64,000 bases of DNA from Streptomyces sp. NBC_00341 (lineage in GTDB: Bacteria; Actinomycetota; Actinomycetes; Streptomycetales; Streptomycetaceae): assembly GCF_041435055.1 (NCBI RefSeq), contig NZ_CP108002.1, positions 744,001-808,000 of the forward strand, in the 5' to 3' direction. A model generated the notes under the pieces. The model had not been told where the DNA came from. It saw only the letters and a list, made by a program, of their open reading frames with translations, and searched no databases. The translations under genes and the position numbers were made by a program. Positions 1 through 12,150 of this stretch are shown one piece after another. Positions within the stretch are counted from its first letter, which is position 1, and each line of letters begins with the position of its first letter.

Positions 1-3000
1 GTTCCTGCCAGGCCGGGCCGGGCCGGCCGCCGCCCAGGTAGTCGCCCTCGGGCAGGCCGTCCAGTTCGCCCGCCCAGGCCGTGAGGTCGGGCTCGTGCTC
101 GGCGCTCCAGCGCAGGTAGCCGGCGAACGGGACGGGGGCGGGCAGATCCGGGGCCCCGCCGCGCACCCGCGCCGTGTACAGGGCGAACAGCTCGGTGAGG
201 ATACGCGGGGCCGACCAGCCGTCGGAGAGTACGTGATGGCTGGTCAGGACCAGCTCCGCGCGTTCGGGGCCGCGCCGGATCACGGTCAGCCGCAGGAGCG
301 GGCCGTGGGCGAGGTCGAACGGCTCGGCCAGGTCGGCCGCCAGCACCTCGTCGACGGGCCCGTCCGCCACCCGGAAGTCCGGCCGGGGCGATCGCGGGAT
401 CACCGCCAGATCGGCGGGGAACACGGCGGCCAGGTTCGGGTGGCGGCCCAGCAGGTCGGTGCCCGCGGCGCGCAGGGCGTCGACGTCGAGCGGGCCGGCG
501 AGCGAGAACGCCGACTGCACGGTGTACGGGTCGGGGCGCTCGGTGCGCGAGTGCCGCAGCATCACCTCCTGCAGCGGAGTCAGCGGCTGCACGTCGGCGG
601 CCGGGCGGTCGTGGTCGAGTGCGCTGAGCTCGGGGGCGGCGGCGATGCGCAGGAGCGCGTCCCGGATGTGCTCGGCCAGTGCTTCGGTCTCGGCGGGGGT
701 GAACAGCGCGGACGGCCAGGTGATCCGGATCCCCAGCGCGTCGTCGCGTACCAGGGCGTTGACCATCAGGCTGTACGGCAGGGGCATCGCGTCGGAGCCG
801 TTCGAGCCGAGCGGGTCGGCGTCCGGGGGCGACTGCCACGGCGTCTCGCTGTCCGGGGCTCCCGGGTAGCGGCCGAGGTAGTTCCAGGCGATCTCCGGTG
901 CCACGGGGTCCAGCAGGCCCGCGGCGGTGAGGATGCCGTGTCCGAGGCCGTCGCCCTGGGCGCGCAGCCGCTCCCTGACCGCCTTCACGTCGTCGCCGGC
1001 TTCGAGCCTGACGGGGTGGACGGCGGTGAACCAGCCGACGGTCTGGGAGAGGTCGACGTGCCGGGGGCGGCCGTGGCTCTCCAGCGCGACCAGTACCTCC
1101 GGTGTGCCGCGCCAGTCCCGTACTGCCTGCGCGAGTGCCGTCAGCAGGACAGCGTCCGGCGTGGTGCGGTATGCGGCCGGCAGGGTGGTGATCAGGGCGC
1201 GGGTCGGTTCGGGGTCGAGCCGGATCTCGTGGTGCTCGGCGGTGGCGACGGTGTCGCGGGCCGGGTCGAGGGGGCGGGTGAGCGCCGGGGTGGCGGTCAT
1301 CCGCCGCCAGTGCGGGAGTTCGGAGCTCCGGTCGGCGTCGCGCAGTGAGCGCGCCCAGCCGAGGAAGGACTGGCCGTGCCGGGTCAGTGTTCCGCCGGAG
1401 TGGGCGTGCTCCAGGTCGTCCAGCAGGACGCGCCAGGACACCCCGTCGACGATCAGGTGGTGGGCGATCAGGAGGAGCCGGCCCGGCCGGTCCGCTCCGG
1501 CGTCCACCCACACCGCGCGCAGCAGCGGTCCGGTGCGCGGGTCCATCGACGCGCGGGCCGCGGCGATCGCGGCGTCGGCCGGGGCCCGCAGGTCCCCGGT
1601 TGCCGTTGTGCGGGTGAGTACGTCGGCTGCGGTCACCGCACCGGCCGGCGGGATGTGCAGGGTGTCACCGGCCAGGCGGGCCCGCAGTACGTCGTGGCGG
1701 GCCAGGAGCGCGTCGAGCACGGACCGCCAGCCCGTCTCGTCGCCGCCCGGCGGGACACAGACCTCCACCCACTGGCAGAACCCGTCCGCGGCCGCTCCCG
1801 CCCGGCGCAGCAGGTCGCGCATGAGCGGGGTCAGCGGGGCGTCTCCGGTCGTCGGGGCCTGTCCGGCGTCGAGGGCGGCGGCCCGTTCCGCGATCCCGGC
1901 GACCGTCTCCCCCTCGAACACGTCCTTGGCGGTCAGGCCGAGTCCCTGGCGACGGGCGCGCGAGACCACTTGAAGCGAGACGATGCTGTCCCCGCCGATG
2001 GCGAAGAAGCTGTCGTCGGGGCCGATGTCATCGGTGCCGAGGACGTCGCGGAACACGCCGAGCAGGACGGCTTCGGCCCGGTTCGCGGGTTCGCGGCGGG
2101 CCGCCGCCCCGGTCTCGGGGGCCGGCAGCGCGGCGGAGTCGAGCTTGCCGCTGGGGCTCAGCGGCAGCCGGTCGATCGGCACGAGCGCCGTCGGCACCAT
2201 GTGGTCGGGCAGCCCCTCGGCCAGGTACGCGCGGACCTGTGCGGTGTCGAGGACGGCGCCGTCGACGGGGATGACGTAGCCGATGAGCCTGCCCTCGCGG
2301 ACGATGACGGCGCAGGCGCGTACGTCGGGGTGGCCGGTCAGGGTCGACTCGATCTCGCCCAGTTCGACGCGGAAGCCGCGGATCTTGATCTGGTGGTCGG
2401 CGCGGCCGAGGAACACCAGTTGTCCGTCCGGCCGCCACCGCACCAGGTCTCCGGTGCGGTACATCCGTTCGCCGGGCGGGCCGAACGGGTCGGCCACGAA
2501 CGCGGCGGCGGTCAGCCCCGGGCGGCCCAGGTAGCCGCGGGCCAGGCTCGGCCCGGCGAGGTACAGCTCGCCCGTCACGCCGGTGCCGGCCGGCTGGAGC
2601 CCGCCGTCCAGGACGTAGGCGCGGACGTTGGGGTCGGGGCGGCCGATCGGCAGCGGTCCGGTGTCGTCCGGGTCGTACTGCCAGGTGACGGAGTTGATGG
2701 TGACCTCGGTCGGGCCGTAGGCGTTGAACAGCGCCCGGCGGCCCTCGCCCCAGCGTCGCGCCAGCTCGGGGTCGAGGCGCTCGGCACCGACCACGAAGAA
2801 CACGTCGGGGCCGACGGTGCGGTCGTCGGGCATCGCGGCCAGGAACGACGGCAGCAGGTTCACCCCGGTGACCCGGTGCTCGGTGATGTAGTCGAGCAGT
2901 TCGTCGCCGGGGACGCGCACCTCCTCCGGCGCGATCACGGAGGTGCCGCCGGAGAGCAGCGGCACCATGGTCTGCCAGAACGCGACGTCGAAACCGGTCG

Positions 3001-6000
3001 AGGCGAAGTGCAGGTACCGGTCGTGCTCGGTGACGCCGACGACCTCCTCCTGGAGGGCGATCAGGTCGGGAACGCCTCGGTGGGTCACGCCGACGCCCTT
3101 GGGGCGCCCGGTGGTTCCGGAGGTGTAGATGACGTAGGCGAGCGCGTCCTCTGTGAGCCTGGCGCGTGCCCCGGCCGGGTCGGTGTCGGGGGCGGACGCG
3201 AGGGTGGCCGGTTCGTCGAGCCGCAGGATGGGGATGTCGCGGTCGACGGGCAGTTCGGCGCCGGTCGTCACGGCGGCGGCCGGGTCGATGTCGTCGAACA
3301 TGTAGGCCAGCCGCTCGCGCGGATAGCTTGTGTCCATCGGTACGTACACCGCACCTGCCTTGGCGACGCCGAAGAGCGCCACGGTCATCTCGATGTCGCG
3401 TCCGAGCAGTACCGCGACCGGGTCCTGGGGCCGTACCCCGTGTGCGATCAGCGCCTGGGCCAGGCGGTTGGCCCGCCGGTCCAGTTCGTCGTAGCTGAGG
3501 CTGCGGTCGCGGCAGACCAGGGCCTCTGCGCCCGGCTTGCGGCGGACCCAGGCGGCGAATTCGTCCAGCCAGTGCCCGCGCGCCTTGGCGGGTACGGCGT
3601 CGGTGCCGGTACGCAGCATCAGGGCTCGCTCCTCCGCGTCGAGTGCGGGGAGGCGGAGCGCGGGCCGGGCCGGGTCGTCGACGATCTCCCGCAGGAGGTT
3701 GCGCAGCCAGCGGCCGTAGTCGCGCACGGTCTGCGCGCTGAAGGCGCGCGGCTGGTAGCCGAGGCCGATGGTGATCTCGTCGTCCGGGATGACGATGACG
3801 GTGAGCGCGTAGTGCGTGGCGTCGGTGATGTCCACCCCGGCCAGGTCCAGTCCGGGGGTGAGCGGGGTGCGCTTCCGGCTGGAGAGCGGGAAGTTCTCCA
3901 TGACCAGCATCGTGTCGAAGAGTTCGCCGACGCCGACGGCCCGCTGGATCTCGGGCAGGCCGGTGTGGTGGTGTTCGGCCAGTACGACGCTCTCGGCGTG
4001 CACCTGTGCCATCAGGCCGGCCGCGGTCTGGTCCTGGGTGTGCCGGACGCGTACCGGGATGGTGGTTCCGAGCTGGCCGATCATCGATTCGACGCCGTCG
4101 ACCTCGGCGGGCCGCCCGGAGACCGGGCAGCCGAACACGACGTCGCGCCGGCCGGTGAGCCGGCCCAGCAGCAGGCCCCACGCCGTCTGGAGCACGGTGG
4201 TCAGGGTGACGCCCTGCTCGCGGGCGAACGCGCGCAGCCGGTCGCTGAACTCGTGGCCCAGTGCGATGGTCTCGCGGCCGGGCCGCTCGACGCCGGTCCC
4301 GGCGCTCGCGGGTGCCAGCCGTGTGGCGTCGTCCACGCCGTCCAGCGCGTTGCGCCAGGCGGCGAGTGACGCCTCCCGGTCCCGGCCGGCCAGCCAGCGG
4401 AAGTACTCCGACAGGGGCGGGGCTGCCGGTGTGGCGGGGCCGCCGCTCAGTTCGGCGTAGAGGGCGAGCAGGGTGCGGCCGACCAGCGGCATCGACCAGC
4501 CGTCCAGCAGGGCGTGGTGGTTGGTGATGACCAGCTTGTGTTCCGCGGGCCCGACGCGGGACAGCAGGAAGCGGATCAGCGGCGGCCGGGCCGGGTCGAA
4601 GGGGCGTTCCAGATCGGCGCGGGCCGCTTCGGGGAACCGGTCGTCCTGGCGCCATTCCAGGGCGACTTCGGCGGGGATGACCTGGACGACGTCGTCCCCG
4701 GCGGTGCCCAGGTACACCCGCAGGGCGGGGTTGCGGCGCAGCAGCTCGCGGGCGGCCTCTGCCATCCGGTCCGGCTCCAGCTCGCCGGCCAGGGTGGTCA
4801 CGGCCTGGACGACGTAGACGTCGGTGTCCTGCTCTTCGCGGACCAGGGTGTGGAAGGAGAGCCCGACCTGGAGCGGGGTGGCGGGCAGGACGTCGGTGAT
4901 CGGGCCGGAGCGTTCGAGGGCGTCGATGGCGGGCTGGTCGAGGCCGACCAGCGGGAGGTCGGACGGCGTGAGCCCGCCCCCGGAGTGGAGCGCGTGCGCG
5001 GCCAGCGCGTCCAGGGCGGCGGCCCAGGCCTGCTGGAGGGCCGTCACGGCCTCGGCGCCGAGCACTCCGGTGGCGGCGGTCCACTCGACGGCGAGCCGGG
5101 GCGCGCCCTCCTCGTGGACGAAGCAGTTGAGGGCCAGGATCTGCTCCAGGGCCTTGGCTCCTGGCTCGATCACCGAGAAGGCGTCGCGTTCCGGCAGGCG
5201 CCAGCCGGTCGCGGACAACGGGGCGAACCGGCCGAGGTAGTTCAGCAGCACGTCCGGCGGCGGGGTGGCGGCCAGCTCGGGGCCGGTCTCCGGGTCGAGG
5301 TGGCGCAGGACGCCGTATCCGACCCCGCCGTCGGGGACGCCGCGCCGGGCCTCCTTGGCGGCGCGCAGCACCTGGCCCACGTCGTCGGACGCGGGTACAC
5401 GTACCGGGTACTCGCTGGTGAACCAGCCGATGGTGCGGGCCAGGTCGAGGTGTTCGCGGCCGTGGCCCTCCATCGAGACGGTCAGCGCGTCGCCGGGCAG
5501 GCCCCAGCCGCGCAGGGCGAGGACGAGTGCGGCGAGCAGCACCTCGTCGACACCGGCTCGGTACGCGGCGGGCAGCGTGGTCAGGAGCGCCTCCGTGGCC
5601 TCGGCGGAGGCCACGGTGACGGACCGGTGGGCGGTGGAGACGGTGTCCCGCGTCTGGTCCAGTGGCCGGGCGCCGAGCCGGGGGGCGGCGGCGAGCGCGG
5701 TCCGCCAGTGGTCGAGTTCGCCGCGCCGCGCGCCGGATTCCCCCTGTCCGGCGAGGAGCAGCGCGTGCTGTCGCCAGGACGTTCCGACCGGTTCGAGCGT
5801 GCCGCCGTTGCAGGCGGTGTGCAGGTCGGGGAGCAGGACGCGCCAGGACACGCCGTCCATGGCGAGGTGGTGCACGACGACGACCAGCCGGTCCGGTGTG
5901 TCCTGTCCGGTACGGAGCAGGGCGGCCCGCAGCAGGTCGCCGGAGCTCGGGTCGAGTTCGGCCGCCAGCCGCTCCGCGAGGGCGGTCACGTCCTGGCCGC

Positions 6001-9000
6001 GGATCTCGTCGACGACGGGCCGTACCGTGCCGCGCGGCAGGGCCTCCAGCCCGTCGGCCACCCGCAGCCGCAGTGCGTCGTGGTGGTCGAGCACGGCCTG
6101 TACGCCGTTGACCAGGTCGTGGTGGGCGAGTTCATCCACGCGCAGCGCGGTCCACTGGGCGTATCCCGCGACGACCCCGGTGTCCGGATGCGGGTCGAGG
6201 AGGCCGCGTACGATCGGCGGCGCGGGTACCGGTCCGACCGGCTCGTCCGCCGGCTCGGGCGTCTGTGTCAGCGGTTCGGCGGAGGCTGCCAGCGCGGCGA
6301 AGGTGCGGCGGGCCAGCAGGTCCCGGGGGCGCAGGGCGAGGCCCGCCGCCCGCAGCCGGCTGCTGACGGTGATCGCGGTGATGCTGTCGCCGCCGAGGGC
6401 GAAGAAGTCGTCGTCGACGCCGACCCGTTCGACGTCCAGCACCTCGGCCAGGATGGCGCACAGCAGCCGCTCCCGCTCGGTGCGGGGCTCCCGGCCGGCG
6501 CCGCCGGGGAGCACGGGCGCGGGCAGGGCGGCGCGGTCGAGCTTGCCGTTGGGGGTGACCGGCAGCCGGTCCAGCACCACGACCGTCGCGGGCACCATGT
6601 GCTCGGGGAGCCGTTCGGCCAGGTGGGCACGGGCCGCGTCGCCGGTGAGCGAGGTGGACACGAGGTAGCCGACCAGCCGGGACGACCGTACGCCGGCGGC
6701 AGCCGCGGTGACTCCGGGCAGTGCGGCGAGCGCCGCCTCGACCTCGCCGGTCTCCACCCGGTGGCCGCGGATCTTGACCTGTCCGTCGCCCCGGCCCCGG
6801 TACTCCAGGCCCTGGCCGGGCAGCCACCTGGCCAGGTCTCCGGTGCGGTACATGCGGTCGCCCGGTGCGCCGAACGGGTCGGCCACGAAGCGCTCTGCGG
6901 TCGCCCCCGGCATGCCGAGGTAGCCGCGGGCGAGGTGCGGTCCGGCCAGGTAGAGCTCGCCGGCCGTGCCGTGCGGGACCGGTTGCAGCGCGCTGTCCAG
7001 GACGTAGGTCCGGGTGCCGGCGAGGGGGTGGCCGATGGTCGGCCCCTCGCCCTCGATCCGTGCGGTGGTGCTGTCCACGGTGGCCTCGGTCGGCCCGTAG
7101 ATGTTGCGTGCGGTGACGCCCGATTCGGTGACCCGTCGCCACAGCGCGGGCGGGGTGGCCTCGCCGCCGAGGACCAGGAGCGTCGGGCGCTGGTCCAGCA
7201 GCCCGCCCTCGATCAGCGGTGCGGCCATCGACGGGGTGGTGTCCACGATGTCGATGCCGTCGCGGGCGTACGCGGCGAGCAGGGCGTCGGCGTCGCGGGC
7301 GGTCTCGGTGTCGTAGACGTGCAGTTCGTGCCCGCACAGCAGCCACACCAGATGGTCGAACGCGGAGTCGAAGGCGAAGGAGTAGGTGTGTGCGACGCGC
7401 AGTTGCCTGCCGGCCGCCTGCTCGGCCTCGGCCACGACGGTGGCCCGCTGGTGGTGCAGCAGCGAGGCCAGCCCGCCGGCCCGGCCGAGGACGCCCTTGG
7501 GGCGTCCGGTCGATCCGGAGGTGTGGATGACGTAGGCGAGGTGCTCGGGGTGCCTGGGCGCGGCGAGTTCACCGGCTGTCAGGGACGCGCCGGACAGCCG
7601 GGCCGCCTCGTCGAGCAGGGTCTCCCACGGCAGCCCTTCGGTCGCGCCGGCGGTCAGTACCAGCGCGGGGCGGGTGTCCTCGATCAGTTCACGCAGCCGC
7701 TCCTGCGGGTGTGCGGCGTCCAGGGGCAGGAACGCGGCGCCGGCGTCCAGCACGGCCAGCAGCGCGACCACCGAGTCCGCGGAGCGGGGCAGCGCCAGCG
7801 CCACGACGTCGTCGGGGCCGATCCCCCGGGCCCGCAGCGCGCGGGCCAGCCGGTGCACCCGGTCCGCCAGGTCCGCTGCGGTCAGCCGGTCTTCGCCGCA
7901 GACCAGGGCGGTACGACCGGGGCCGGCGGCGGCCATCGCGGCGAACGCGGCCGGTATGTCCAGCGGTGTGCCGGGCAGGGCGGGCGGGCACCACTGGGCC
8001 GGCGGTTCCGCGTCGCCGGTCAGGGCGATCCGGCCGACGGGCAGTCCGTCGGTCAGCCCCGACAGCAGGGCCAGAAGCCCGGACAGCAGGGCGTCGACCG
8101 CGGACTGGTCCTTGGACCGGGCGTCGACCTCGAAGCCGAGCAGCAGCCCGCCGTCCCGGGTCGGCAGGACGCTGAGGCCCATGTCCTCCGGCGGCCCTCC
8201 CGCGACGTTGCGCATCACACCGCCGGCCCCGGCGAAGTCGATCGCCAGGTCGAACGCCTTGAGGTTGATCCCGCTTCCGTGCAGCAGGGCCCCCGCGCCG
8301 GGTGCTCCGAGGTCCCTGGGCAGGTCCTCGCCCCGGTAGCGCTGGTGCTCCCGCATCTCGCGCATGGCGGAGGCGACCCGCCGGCTCAGCTCCCCCAGTC
8401 CGTCTCCGCCGCGCACGGTGACCCGCAGCGGCAGCACGTTGACGGCCATGGCGGGGGTACGCAGCTCGGCCGAGCCCGCCCGGCACATCAGCGGCAGCGC
8501 GAACACCAGGTCGGTGCGGCCGAGCATGCGGTGCAGGAACGCGGCGTAGCAGGCGATCAGTGCCTCTCCCCAGGCGACGCCCTCCCGGCCGGCGAAGGCG
8601 CGCAGCCCGGCCGTCTCCTCGGGGGTGACGACGGCGCGGGCGGTCAGGGTGTGGTCGGGCGAACCGCCGGTGGTGTCGGGCCCGGTCGCGTCGTCGAGTT
8701 CGGGCAGTGGTGTGAACCGCTCGACCCAGTACGCGCGGTCCTCGGTGAACCGGTCGCTCTCCCGGTAGGCCCGGTCGGCGGCGACGAGGTCCGCGAAGCC
8801 GCCGAAGGTGGAGACGGGCGGCTCCGTCCCGCGCACCAGGGCGGTGTAGCGGGCGGCGGTGCGCCGGGCGAGCATCGCGGCCGTGTAGCCGTCGAAGACC
8901 AGGTGGTGGCCGAGCTGGGTGTACCAGACCTCGCGGTCGGACAGCCTGATGACGGTACGTGCGTACAGCACCCGGTCCGTCATCCCCCGGCATGCCTCAC

Positions 9001-9349
9001 CCGTCCGGGCCCGCTCGGCGTCGACGAGGGCCTGGGCCGCGGCGGCGGGGTCGGCCGCGCCACTGACGTCGACCACCTCCGGCAGCCCGACCGGTTCCCC
9101 GCTCACCGTCTGGCGTGGCCCGTCCGGGGTGTCGTACACCCGCAGCCGCAGGGTCTCGGCCTCCTCGGTGGTCGCCCGGACCGCCTCGGCCAGCGCGTCC
9201 GCGTCGACCGGTTCCGTGCCGGAAATCTCCACCACGTCGCCGACCACGTAGTACGGCGATTCGGGCTCCAGGCGCTGCGCGTTCCAGATTCCCAACTGGG
9301 CGCCGGTCAGGGCGAGAAGGCTGTCCGAGGGCGCGCTTGCGGTGCTCAA
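1..9349 (-). CDS. Catecholate siderophore non-ribosomal peptide synthetase (3' part beyond window)
   Basis: This is a multimodular peptide synthetase of about 3,116 codons, cut at base 1. The visible domain order is C1 (HHLVFDG), A1 ([17 protein letters not shown]), T1 (FFALGGDSI, Ser near residue 988), E1 ([16 protein letters not shown]), C2 (HHALLDGWS), A2 ([18 protein letters not shown]), T2 (FFAIGGDSI, Ser near 2455), E2 ([16 protein letters not shown]) and C3 (HHVLSDGWS). By alignment to PheA I read the A1 pocket as D-S-D-D-V-G-I-V-D, acidic and therefore suited to a basic residue such as Arg, Lys or Orn. The A2 pocket reads D-V-W-N-F-V-A-I-N, which I cannot assign. C1 at the N-terminus presumably accepts dihydroxybenzoate from the separate carrier protein. 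I chose the TTG start one base after the ATPase stop, because AGGAG lies 6 nt upstream and no ATG or GTG fits. It is the last visible gene of the importer operon. Confidence 0.95.
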   Translation of the reverse strand, partial: MSTASAPSDSLLALTGAQLGIWNAQRLEPESPYYVVGDVVEISGTEPVDADALAEAVRATTEEAETLRLRVYDTPDGPRQTVSGEPVGLPEVVDVSGAADPAAAAQALVDAERARTGEACRGMTDRVLYARTVIRLSDREVWYTQLGHHLVFDGYTAAMLARRTAARYTALVRGTEPPVSTFGGFADLVAADRAYRESDRFTEDRAYWVERFTPLPELDDATGPDTTGGSPDHTLTARAVVTPEETAGLRAFAGREGVAWGEALIACYAAFLHRMLGRTDLVFALPLMCRAGSAELRTPAMAVNVLPLRVTVRGGDGLGELSRRVASAMREMREHQRYRGEDLPRDLGAPGAGALLHGSGINLKAFDLAIDFAGAGGVMRNVAGGPPEDMGLSVLPTRDGGLLLGFEVDARSKDQSAVDALLSGLLALLSGLTDGLPVGRIALTGDAEPPAQWCPPALPGTPLDIPAAFAAMAAAGPGRTALVCGEDRLTAADLADRVHRLARALRARGIGPDDVVALALPRSADSVVALLAVLDAGAAFLPLDAAHPQERLRELIEDTRPALVLTAGATEGLPWETLLDEAARLSGASLTAGELAAPRHPEHLAYVIHTSGSTGRPKGVLGRAGGLASLLHHQRATVVAEAEQAAGRQLRVAHTYSFAFDSAFDHLVWLLCGHELHVYDTETARDADALLAAYARDGIDIVDTTPSMAAPLIEGGLLDQRPTLLVLGGEATPPALWRRVTESGVTARNIYGPTEATVDSTTARIEGEGPTIGHPLAGTRTYVLDSALQPVPHGTAGELYLAGPHLARGYLGMPGATAERFVADPFGAPGDRMYRTGDLARWLPGQGLEYRGRGDGQVKIRGHRVETGEVEAALAALPGVTAAAAGVRSSRLVGYLVSTSLTGDAARAHLAERLPEHMVPATVVVLDRLPVTPNGKLDRAALPAPVLPGGAGREPRTERERLLCAILAEVLDVERVGVDDDFFALGGDSITAITVSSRLRAAGLALRPRDLLARRTFAALAASAEPLTQTPEPADEPVGPVPAPPIVRGLLDPHPDTGVVAGYAQWTALRVDELAHHDLVNGVQAVLDHHDALRLRVADGLEALPRGTVRPVVDEIRGQDVTALAERLAAELDPSSGDLLRAALLRTGQDTPDRLVVVVHHLAMDGVSWRVLLPDLHTACNGGTLEPVGTSWRQHALLLAGQGESGARRGELDHWRTALAAAPRLGARPLDQTRDTVSTAHRSVTVASAEATEALLTTLPAAYRAGVDEVLLAALVLALRGWGLPGDALTVSMEGHGREHLDLARTIGWFTSEYPVRVPASDDVGQVLRAAKEARRGVPDGGVGYGVLRHLDPETGPELAATPPPDVLLNYLGRFAPLSATGWRLPERDAFSVIEPGAKALEQILALNCFVHEEGAPRLAVEWTAATGVLGAEAVTALQQAWAAALDALAAHALHSGGGLTPSDLPLVGLDQPAIDALERSGPITDVLPATPLQVGLSFHTLVREEQDTDVYVVQAVTTLAGELEPDRMAEAARELLRRNPALRVYLGTAGDDVVQVIPAEVALEWRQDDRFPEAARADLERPFDPARPPLIRFLLSRVGPAEHKLVITNHHALLDGWSMPLVGRTLLALYAELSGGPATPAAPPLSEYFRWLAGRDREASLAAWRNALDGVDDATRLAPASAGTGVERPGRETIALGHEFSDRLRAFAREQGVTLTTVLQTAWGLLLGRLTGRRDVVFGCPVSGRPAEVDGVESMIGQLGTTIPVRVRHTQDQTAAGLMAQVHAESVVLAEHHHTGLPEIQRAVGVGELFDTMLVMENFPLSSRKRTPLTPGLDLAGVDITDATHYALTVIVIPDDEITIGLGYQPRAFSAQTVRDYGRWLRNLLREIVDDPARPALRLPALDAEERALMLRTGTDAVPAKARGHWLDEFAAWVRRKPGAEALVCRDRSLSYDELDRRANRLAQALIAHGVRPQDPVAVLLGRDIEMTVALFGVAKAGAVYVPMDTSYPRERLAYMFDDIDPAAAVTTGAELPVDRDIPILRLDEPATLASAPDTDPAGARARLTEDALAYVIYTSGTTGRPKGVGVTHRGVPDLIALQEEVVGVTEHDRYLHFASTGFDVAFWQTMVPLLSGGTSVIAPEEVRVPGDELLDYITEHRVTGVNLLPSFLAAMPDDRTVGPDVFFVVGAERLDPELARRWGEGRRALFNAYGPTEVTINSVTWQYDPDDTGPLPIGRPDPNVRAYVLDGGLQPAGTGVTGELYLAGPSLARGYLGRPGLTAAAFVADPFGPPGERMYRTGDLVRWRPDGQLVFLGRADHQIKIRGFRVELGEIESTLTGHPDVRACAVIVREGRLIGYVIPVDGAVLDTAQVRAYLAEGLPDHMVPTALVPIDRLPLSPSGKLDSAALPAPETGAAARREPANRAEAVLLGVFRDVLGTDDIGPDDSFFAIGGDSIVSLQVVSRARRQGLGLTAKDVFEGETVAGIAERAAALDAGQAPTTGDAPLTPLMRDLLRRAGAAADGFCQWVEVCVPPGGDETGWRSVLDALLARHDVLRARLAGDTLHIPPAGAVTAADVLTRTTATGDLRAPADAAIAAARASMDPRTGPLLRAVWVDAGADRPGRLLLIAHHLIVDGVSWRVLLDDLEHAHSGGTLTRHGQSFLGWARSLRDADRSSELPHWRRMTATPALTRPLDPARDTVATAEHHEIRLDPEPTRALITTLPAAYRTTPDAVLLTALAQAVRDWRGTPEVLVALESHGRPRHVDLSQTVGWFTAVHPVRLEAGDDVKAVRERLRAQGDGLGHGILTAAGLLDPVAPEIAWNYLGRYPGAPDSETPWQSPPDADPLGSNGSDAMPLPYSLMVNALVRDDALGIRITWPSALFTPAETEALAEHIRDALLRIAAAPELSALDHDRPAADVQPLTPLQEVMLRHSRTERPDPYTVQSAFSLAGPLDVDALRAAGTDLLGRHPNLAAVFPADLAVIPRSPRPDFRVADGPVDEVLAADLAEPFDLAHGPLLRLTVIRRGPERAELVLTSHHVLSDGWSAPRILTELFALYTARVRGGAPDLPAPVPFAGYLRWSAEHEPDLTAWAGELDGLPEGDYLGGGRPGPAWQE

Positions 9350-9350
9350 C

Positions 9351-10136
9351 TTACTCTCCTTGAAGTGTGGGTACGACCATCGGCGTGCCGGTCACCGGGT
9401 CGGGGACGATGACGCTCGGCAGGTCGAACACGTCCTTTATCAGCGCGGCGTCCACGATGTCCCCGGGGACGCCCTCCGCGACCACCCGGCCGTCCTTCAT
9501 GGCGATCAGGTGGTCCGCGAAGCGGCAGGCCTGGTTGATGTCGTGCAGGACGGCGACCACCGTGCGGCCCTCGTTGCGCAGCCTGGCCAGCAGCCCGAGC
9601 AGCTGGTACTGGTGGGTGATGTCGAGGAAGGATGTCGGTTCGTCGAGCAGCAGGTAGGACGTCTGCTGGGCGAGCACCATCGCCATCCAGACCCGTTGGC
9701 GCTGTCCGCCGGACAGCTCCTGCACCGGCCGGCCGTGCAGGTCCTCGACACCGGCGGCGGCCATGGCCTCCGTCACGGCCTCCTCGTCCTGCGCGGACCA
9801 CAGCGCCAGCATCGACTGGTGCGGGAACCTGCCCCGGCCCACGAGCTGGCGGACCTTGATGTCGTCGGGCGCCAGGGGGTCCTGCGGCAGGAAGCCGAGC
9901 TGTCTGGCCAGTGCCTTGGTCGCGTAGCCGCCGAGGTCGCGGCCGTCGAGTTCCACCTGGCCCGAGTCGGGCCGCAGCAGTCGCACCAGTGCACTCAACA
10001 GGGTTGATTTCCCGCAGGCGTTGGGGCCCACGACGGCGGTGAACGCACCGTCGGGGATGTCGAGGCTCAGCCGTGTGGACACGACGCGGTCTCCGTAGCG
10101 CAGGGTGATCTCCCGCGCCGTCAGGCGTGCGGTCAC
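9351..10136 (-). CDS. Ferri-siderophore ABC transporter ATP-binding protein
   Basis: This 261-residue ATPase of the FepC/FhuC type energises uptake of the ferric siderophore through the two permeases encoded just upstream. It shows Walker [10 protein letters not shown] near residue 37, the signature LSGGQRQR, Walker [12 protein letters not shown] and the switch motif VLHDINQA. Length is normal for the family. Its start overlaps the preceding permease stop by 4 bp, and the NRPS start follows its stop by one base, so import and biosynthesis are transcribed together and probably share the iron-box promoter at 13163-13181. Function is certain at family level; the ligand is inferred from the NRPS and dhb genes. 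Confidence 0.95.
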   Translation of the reverse strand: MTARLTAREITLRYGDRVVSTRLSLDIPDGAFTAVVGPNACGKSTLLSALVRLLRPDSGQVELDGRDLGGYATKALARQLGFLPQDPLAPDDIKVRQLVGRGRFPHQSMLALWSAQDEEAVTEAMAAAGVEDLHGRPVQELSGGQRQRVWMAMVLAQQTSYLLLDEPTSFLDITHQYQLLGLLARLRNEGRTVVAVLHDINQACRFADHLIAMKDGRVVAEGVPGDIVDAALIKDVFDLPSVIVPDPVTGTPMVVPTLQGE

Positions 10137-11128
10137 GCGCGCCTCACCTCCTTGGTCAGCAGCCAGATCAGATAGCAGCCGCCGATCGCGGTGCTCACCA
10201 CGCCGACGGGCAGCGCGACGGGCGCCAGCAGCATCTGGGCGATCAGGTCGGCGCCCTGGAGCAGCACCGCCCCGGTCAGTGCGGCCGGGAGCAGCGGCAC
10301 TCCGGCGGCGCCCGCGAGCCTGCGGCCGATCTGCGGGGCGGCCAGGGCGATGAACGCGATCGGCCCGGCCACGGCGGTCACCGTGGCCGTGCAGCCGACG
10401 CCGACCAGCACCATCAGCAACCGCAGCCGGCCGAGACCGACCCCGGTGGTCACGGCGATCGCGTCACCGAGCGAGGCCTGGTGCATGGCGTGCGACCGTG
10501 CGGTCATCAGGGCCAGCAGCACCGCGATCACCGTGAACGGAATCCCCAGGTCGGACCAGCCCACACCGTTGAGCGAGCCGGCGCTCCAGCCGACGGCGGC
10601 GATCGCCACCTCGAGTTCGGCGCGCAGCACGATCCACGAGTTGATCGCGGTCACCATCGCGTTGAAGGCGATTCCGATGACCACCAGCCGCAGCCCGGAG
10701 AAGCCGCTGCGCAGCGAGAGCAGGTAGATGGCAGCCGCGACGAGCAGCCCGCCGAGCACCGAGCCGGTGGCCAGTTGCGCGGACGTGCCGGACAGTACGG
10801 TCATGGCGACCAGGGCGCCGGTGTAGGCGCCGGCGTCGAGGCCGATGACGTCAGGGCTGCCCATCGGGTTGCGGGTGAGGTTCTGGAAGATCGCCCCCGC
10901 GACCCCGAGGGCGGCGCCGAACACCAGCCCGGCCAGCACCCGTGGCAGCCGCCAGTCCCGGATCACCACGGAATGGTCCGCTCCGCTCAGTACGGCGAAC
11001 ACCCTGCCGGGGGAGGACCATGACGCCCCGTAGCAGAGTCCGAGCAGGCCCAGGGCGAGCATCAGGGCCACCATCACGGCGACGAGCAGCACCGTGCGGC
11101 GTTCGGCCCTCAGTCCGAGCGCGTTCAC
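10133..11128 (-). CDS. FecCD-family siderophore ABC permease (second)
   Basis: A 331-residue integral membrane protein of the FecCD (BtuC-like) family with about nine to ten hydrophobic segments. It carries family-typical stretches such as RLPRVLAGLVFGAALGVAG and the NPMGSPDVIGLDAGA region before the third helix, and VAGPIAFIALAAPQIGR near residue 240, which faces the ATPase. It forms a heterodimeric channel with the product of the adjacent permease gene. Both gene junctions are 4-bp ATGA-type overlaps, indicating translational coupling within the importer operon. Confidence 0.94.
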   Translation of the reverse strand: MNALGLRAERRTVLLVAVMVALMLALGLLGLCYGASWSSPGRVFAVLSGADHSVVIRDWRLPRVLAGLVFGAALGVAGAIFQNLTRNPMGSPDVIGLDAGAYTGALVAMTVLSGTSAQLATGSVLGGLLVAAAIYLLSLRSGFSGLRLVVIGIAFNAMVTAINSWIVLRAELEVAIAAVGWSAGSLNGVGWSDLGIPFTVIAVLLALMTARSHAMHQASLGDAIAVTTGVGLGRLRLLMVLVGVGCTATVTAVAGPIAFIALAAPQIGRRLAGAAGVPLLPAALTGAVLLQGADLIAQMLLAPVALPVGVVSTAIGGCYLIWLLTKEVRRA

Positions 11129-12150
11129 AGTGACCCCGCCCCGTAGCGGCGAACGGCCCAGATCAGCATGGGGCCGCCGAGGAAGGCGGTCACGATGGCC
11201 ACCGGTACCTCGCCGGTGGGCAGCAGGACCCGTGCGCAGATGTCGGCGACGAGCAGCAGGATCGGGCCCAGCACCATCGTGTAGAGGATCAGCCAGGGCA
11301 CCGAGCCCCCCGCCGGCCTGCGGACCAGGTGCGGCACGATCAGTCCGACGAAGAGGATGGGACCGGCCACCGCGGTGGCCGCCCCGCTGAGCACGGTGAT
11401 CAGCACCAGGGCCACGGCCCGTACCCGGCCGACGCCGGCGCCGAGGGTGTGCGCCACGCTCTCGCCGAGCGTCAGGGCGTTGAGCGCCCGGCTGAGCAGC
11501 AGCGCACCGAGCAGGGACACGCCCATCGCGGTCAACGGCAGTGCCAGGGGCACCTGTTCGCGCCCGGCGAGCGAGCCGACCGACCAGAACCGGTAGCTGT
11601 CGAAGGTGTTCGGGAGCATCAGCCGCATGCCCAGCGCGACACCGCCCAGCACCGCGGTCAGGGCGACGCCGGTGAGCACCAGGCGCAGCGGTGAGCGCTG
11701 CCCGACCGCGGCGACCAGCAGCGCCGCGAGTACGGATCCGGCGATCGCGAAGCCGAGTTCGCCCGCCTGACCGGTGGCCAGGCCGAGCGCGGAGCCGACG
11801 GTGACGGCGAACCCGGCGCCCGCGGTGACCCCGAGGATGCCGGGCTCGGCCAGCGGGTTGCGGGCCAGCGTCTGGATCAGCGCGCCGGACACCGCGAGCG
11901 CGGCGCCCACCGCGACGGCCAGCAGTGCGCGCGGCGCCCGGATGTCCCGCACGATCACGTGGTCGTCGTCGGTGCCCCGGAAGTCCAGCAGGGCCCGCAC
12001 GACTTCGGCGGGCGGAACGTGGCGGGCCCCGATGCCCATGCTGAGTACGGCGACCGCGGCCAGCAGCGCCAGTCCGCCGGCGAGCAGGCCGATCTGCGGC
12101 ACGGCCCGCCCGGATCTCGCCGCCCGGTACGCGCGGCCCGCGACGGTCAC
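11125..12150 (-). CDS. FecCD-family siderophore ABC permease (first)
   Basis: A 341-residue FecCD-family permease and partner of the downstream permease. Visible family features are DIRAPRALLAVAVGAALAVSG, NPLAEPGILGVTAGAGF and VAGPILFVGLIVPHLVRR, the last being the coupling region for the ATPase. The protein is almost entirely hydrophobic helices with short loops. It overlaps the binding-protein gene upstream by 4 bp and the next permease by 4 bp. The role, moving the iron-loaded siderophore across the cytoplasmic membrane, follows from family membership and operon context. Confidence 0.94.
   Translation of the reverse strand: MTVAGRAYRAARSGRAVPQIGLLAGGLALLAAVAVLSMGIGARHVPPAEVVRALLDFRGTDDDHVIVRDIRAPRALLAVAVGAALAVSGALIQTLARNPLAEPGILGVTAGAGFAVTVGSALGLATGQAGELGFAIAGSVLAALLVAAVGQRSPLRLVLTGVALTAVLGGVALGMRLMLPNTFDSYRFWSVGSLAGREQVPLALPLTAMGVSLLGALLLSRALNALTLGESVAHTLGAGVGRVRAVALVLITVLSGAATAVAGPILFVGLIVPHLVRRPAGGSVPWLILYTMVLGPILLLVADICARVLLPTGEVPVAIVTAFLGGPMLIWAVRRYGAGSL

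Noticed and set aside
4514..9412. Very long open frame on the plus strand (about 1,600 codons)
   Set aside because: It is the antisense shadow of the NRPS, with low-complexity Gly/Arg/Gln-rich translation and no domain. The minus-strand frame has nine recognisable domains.
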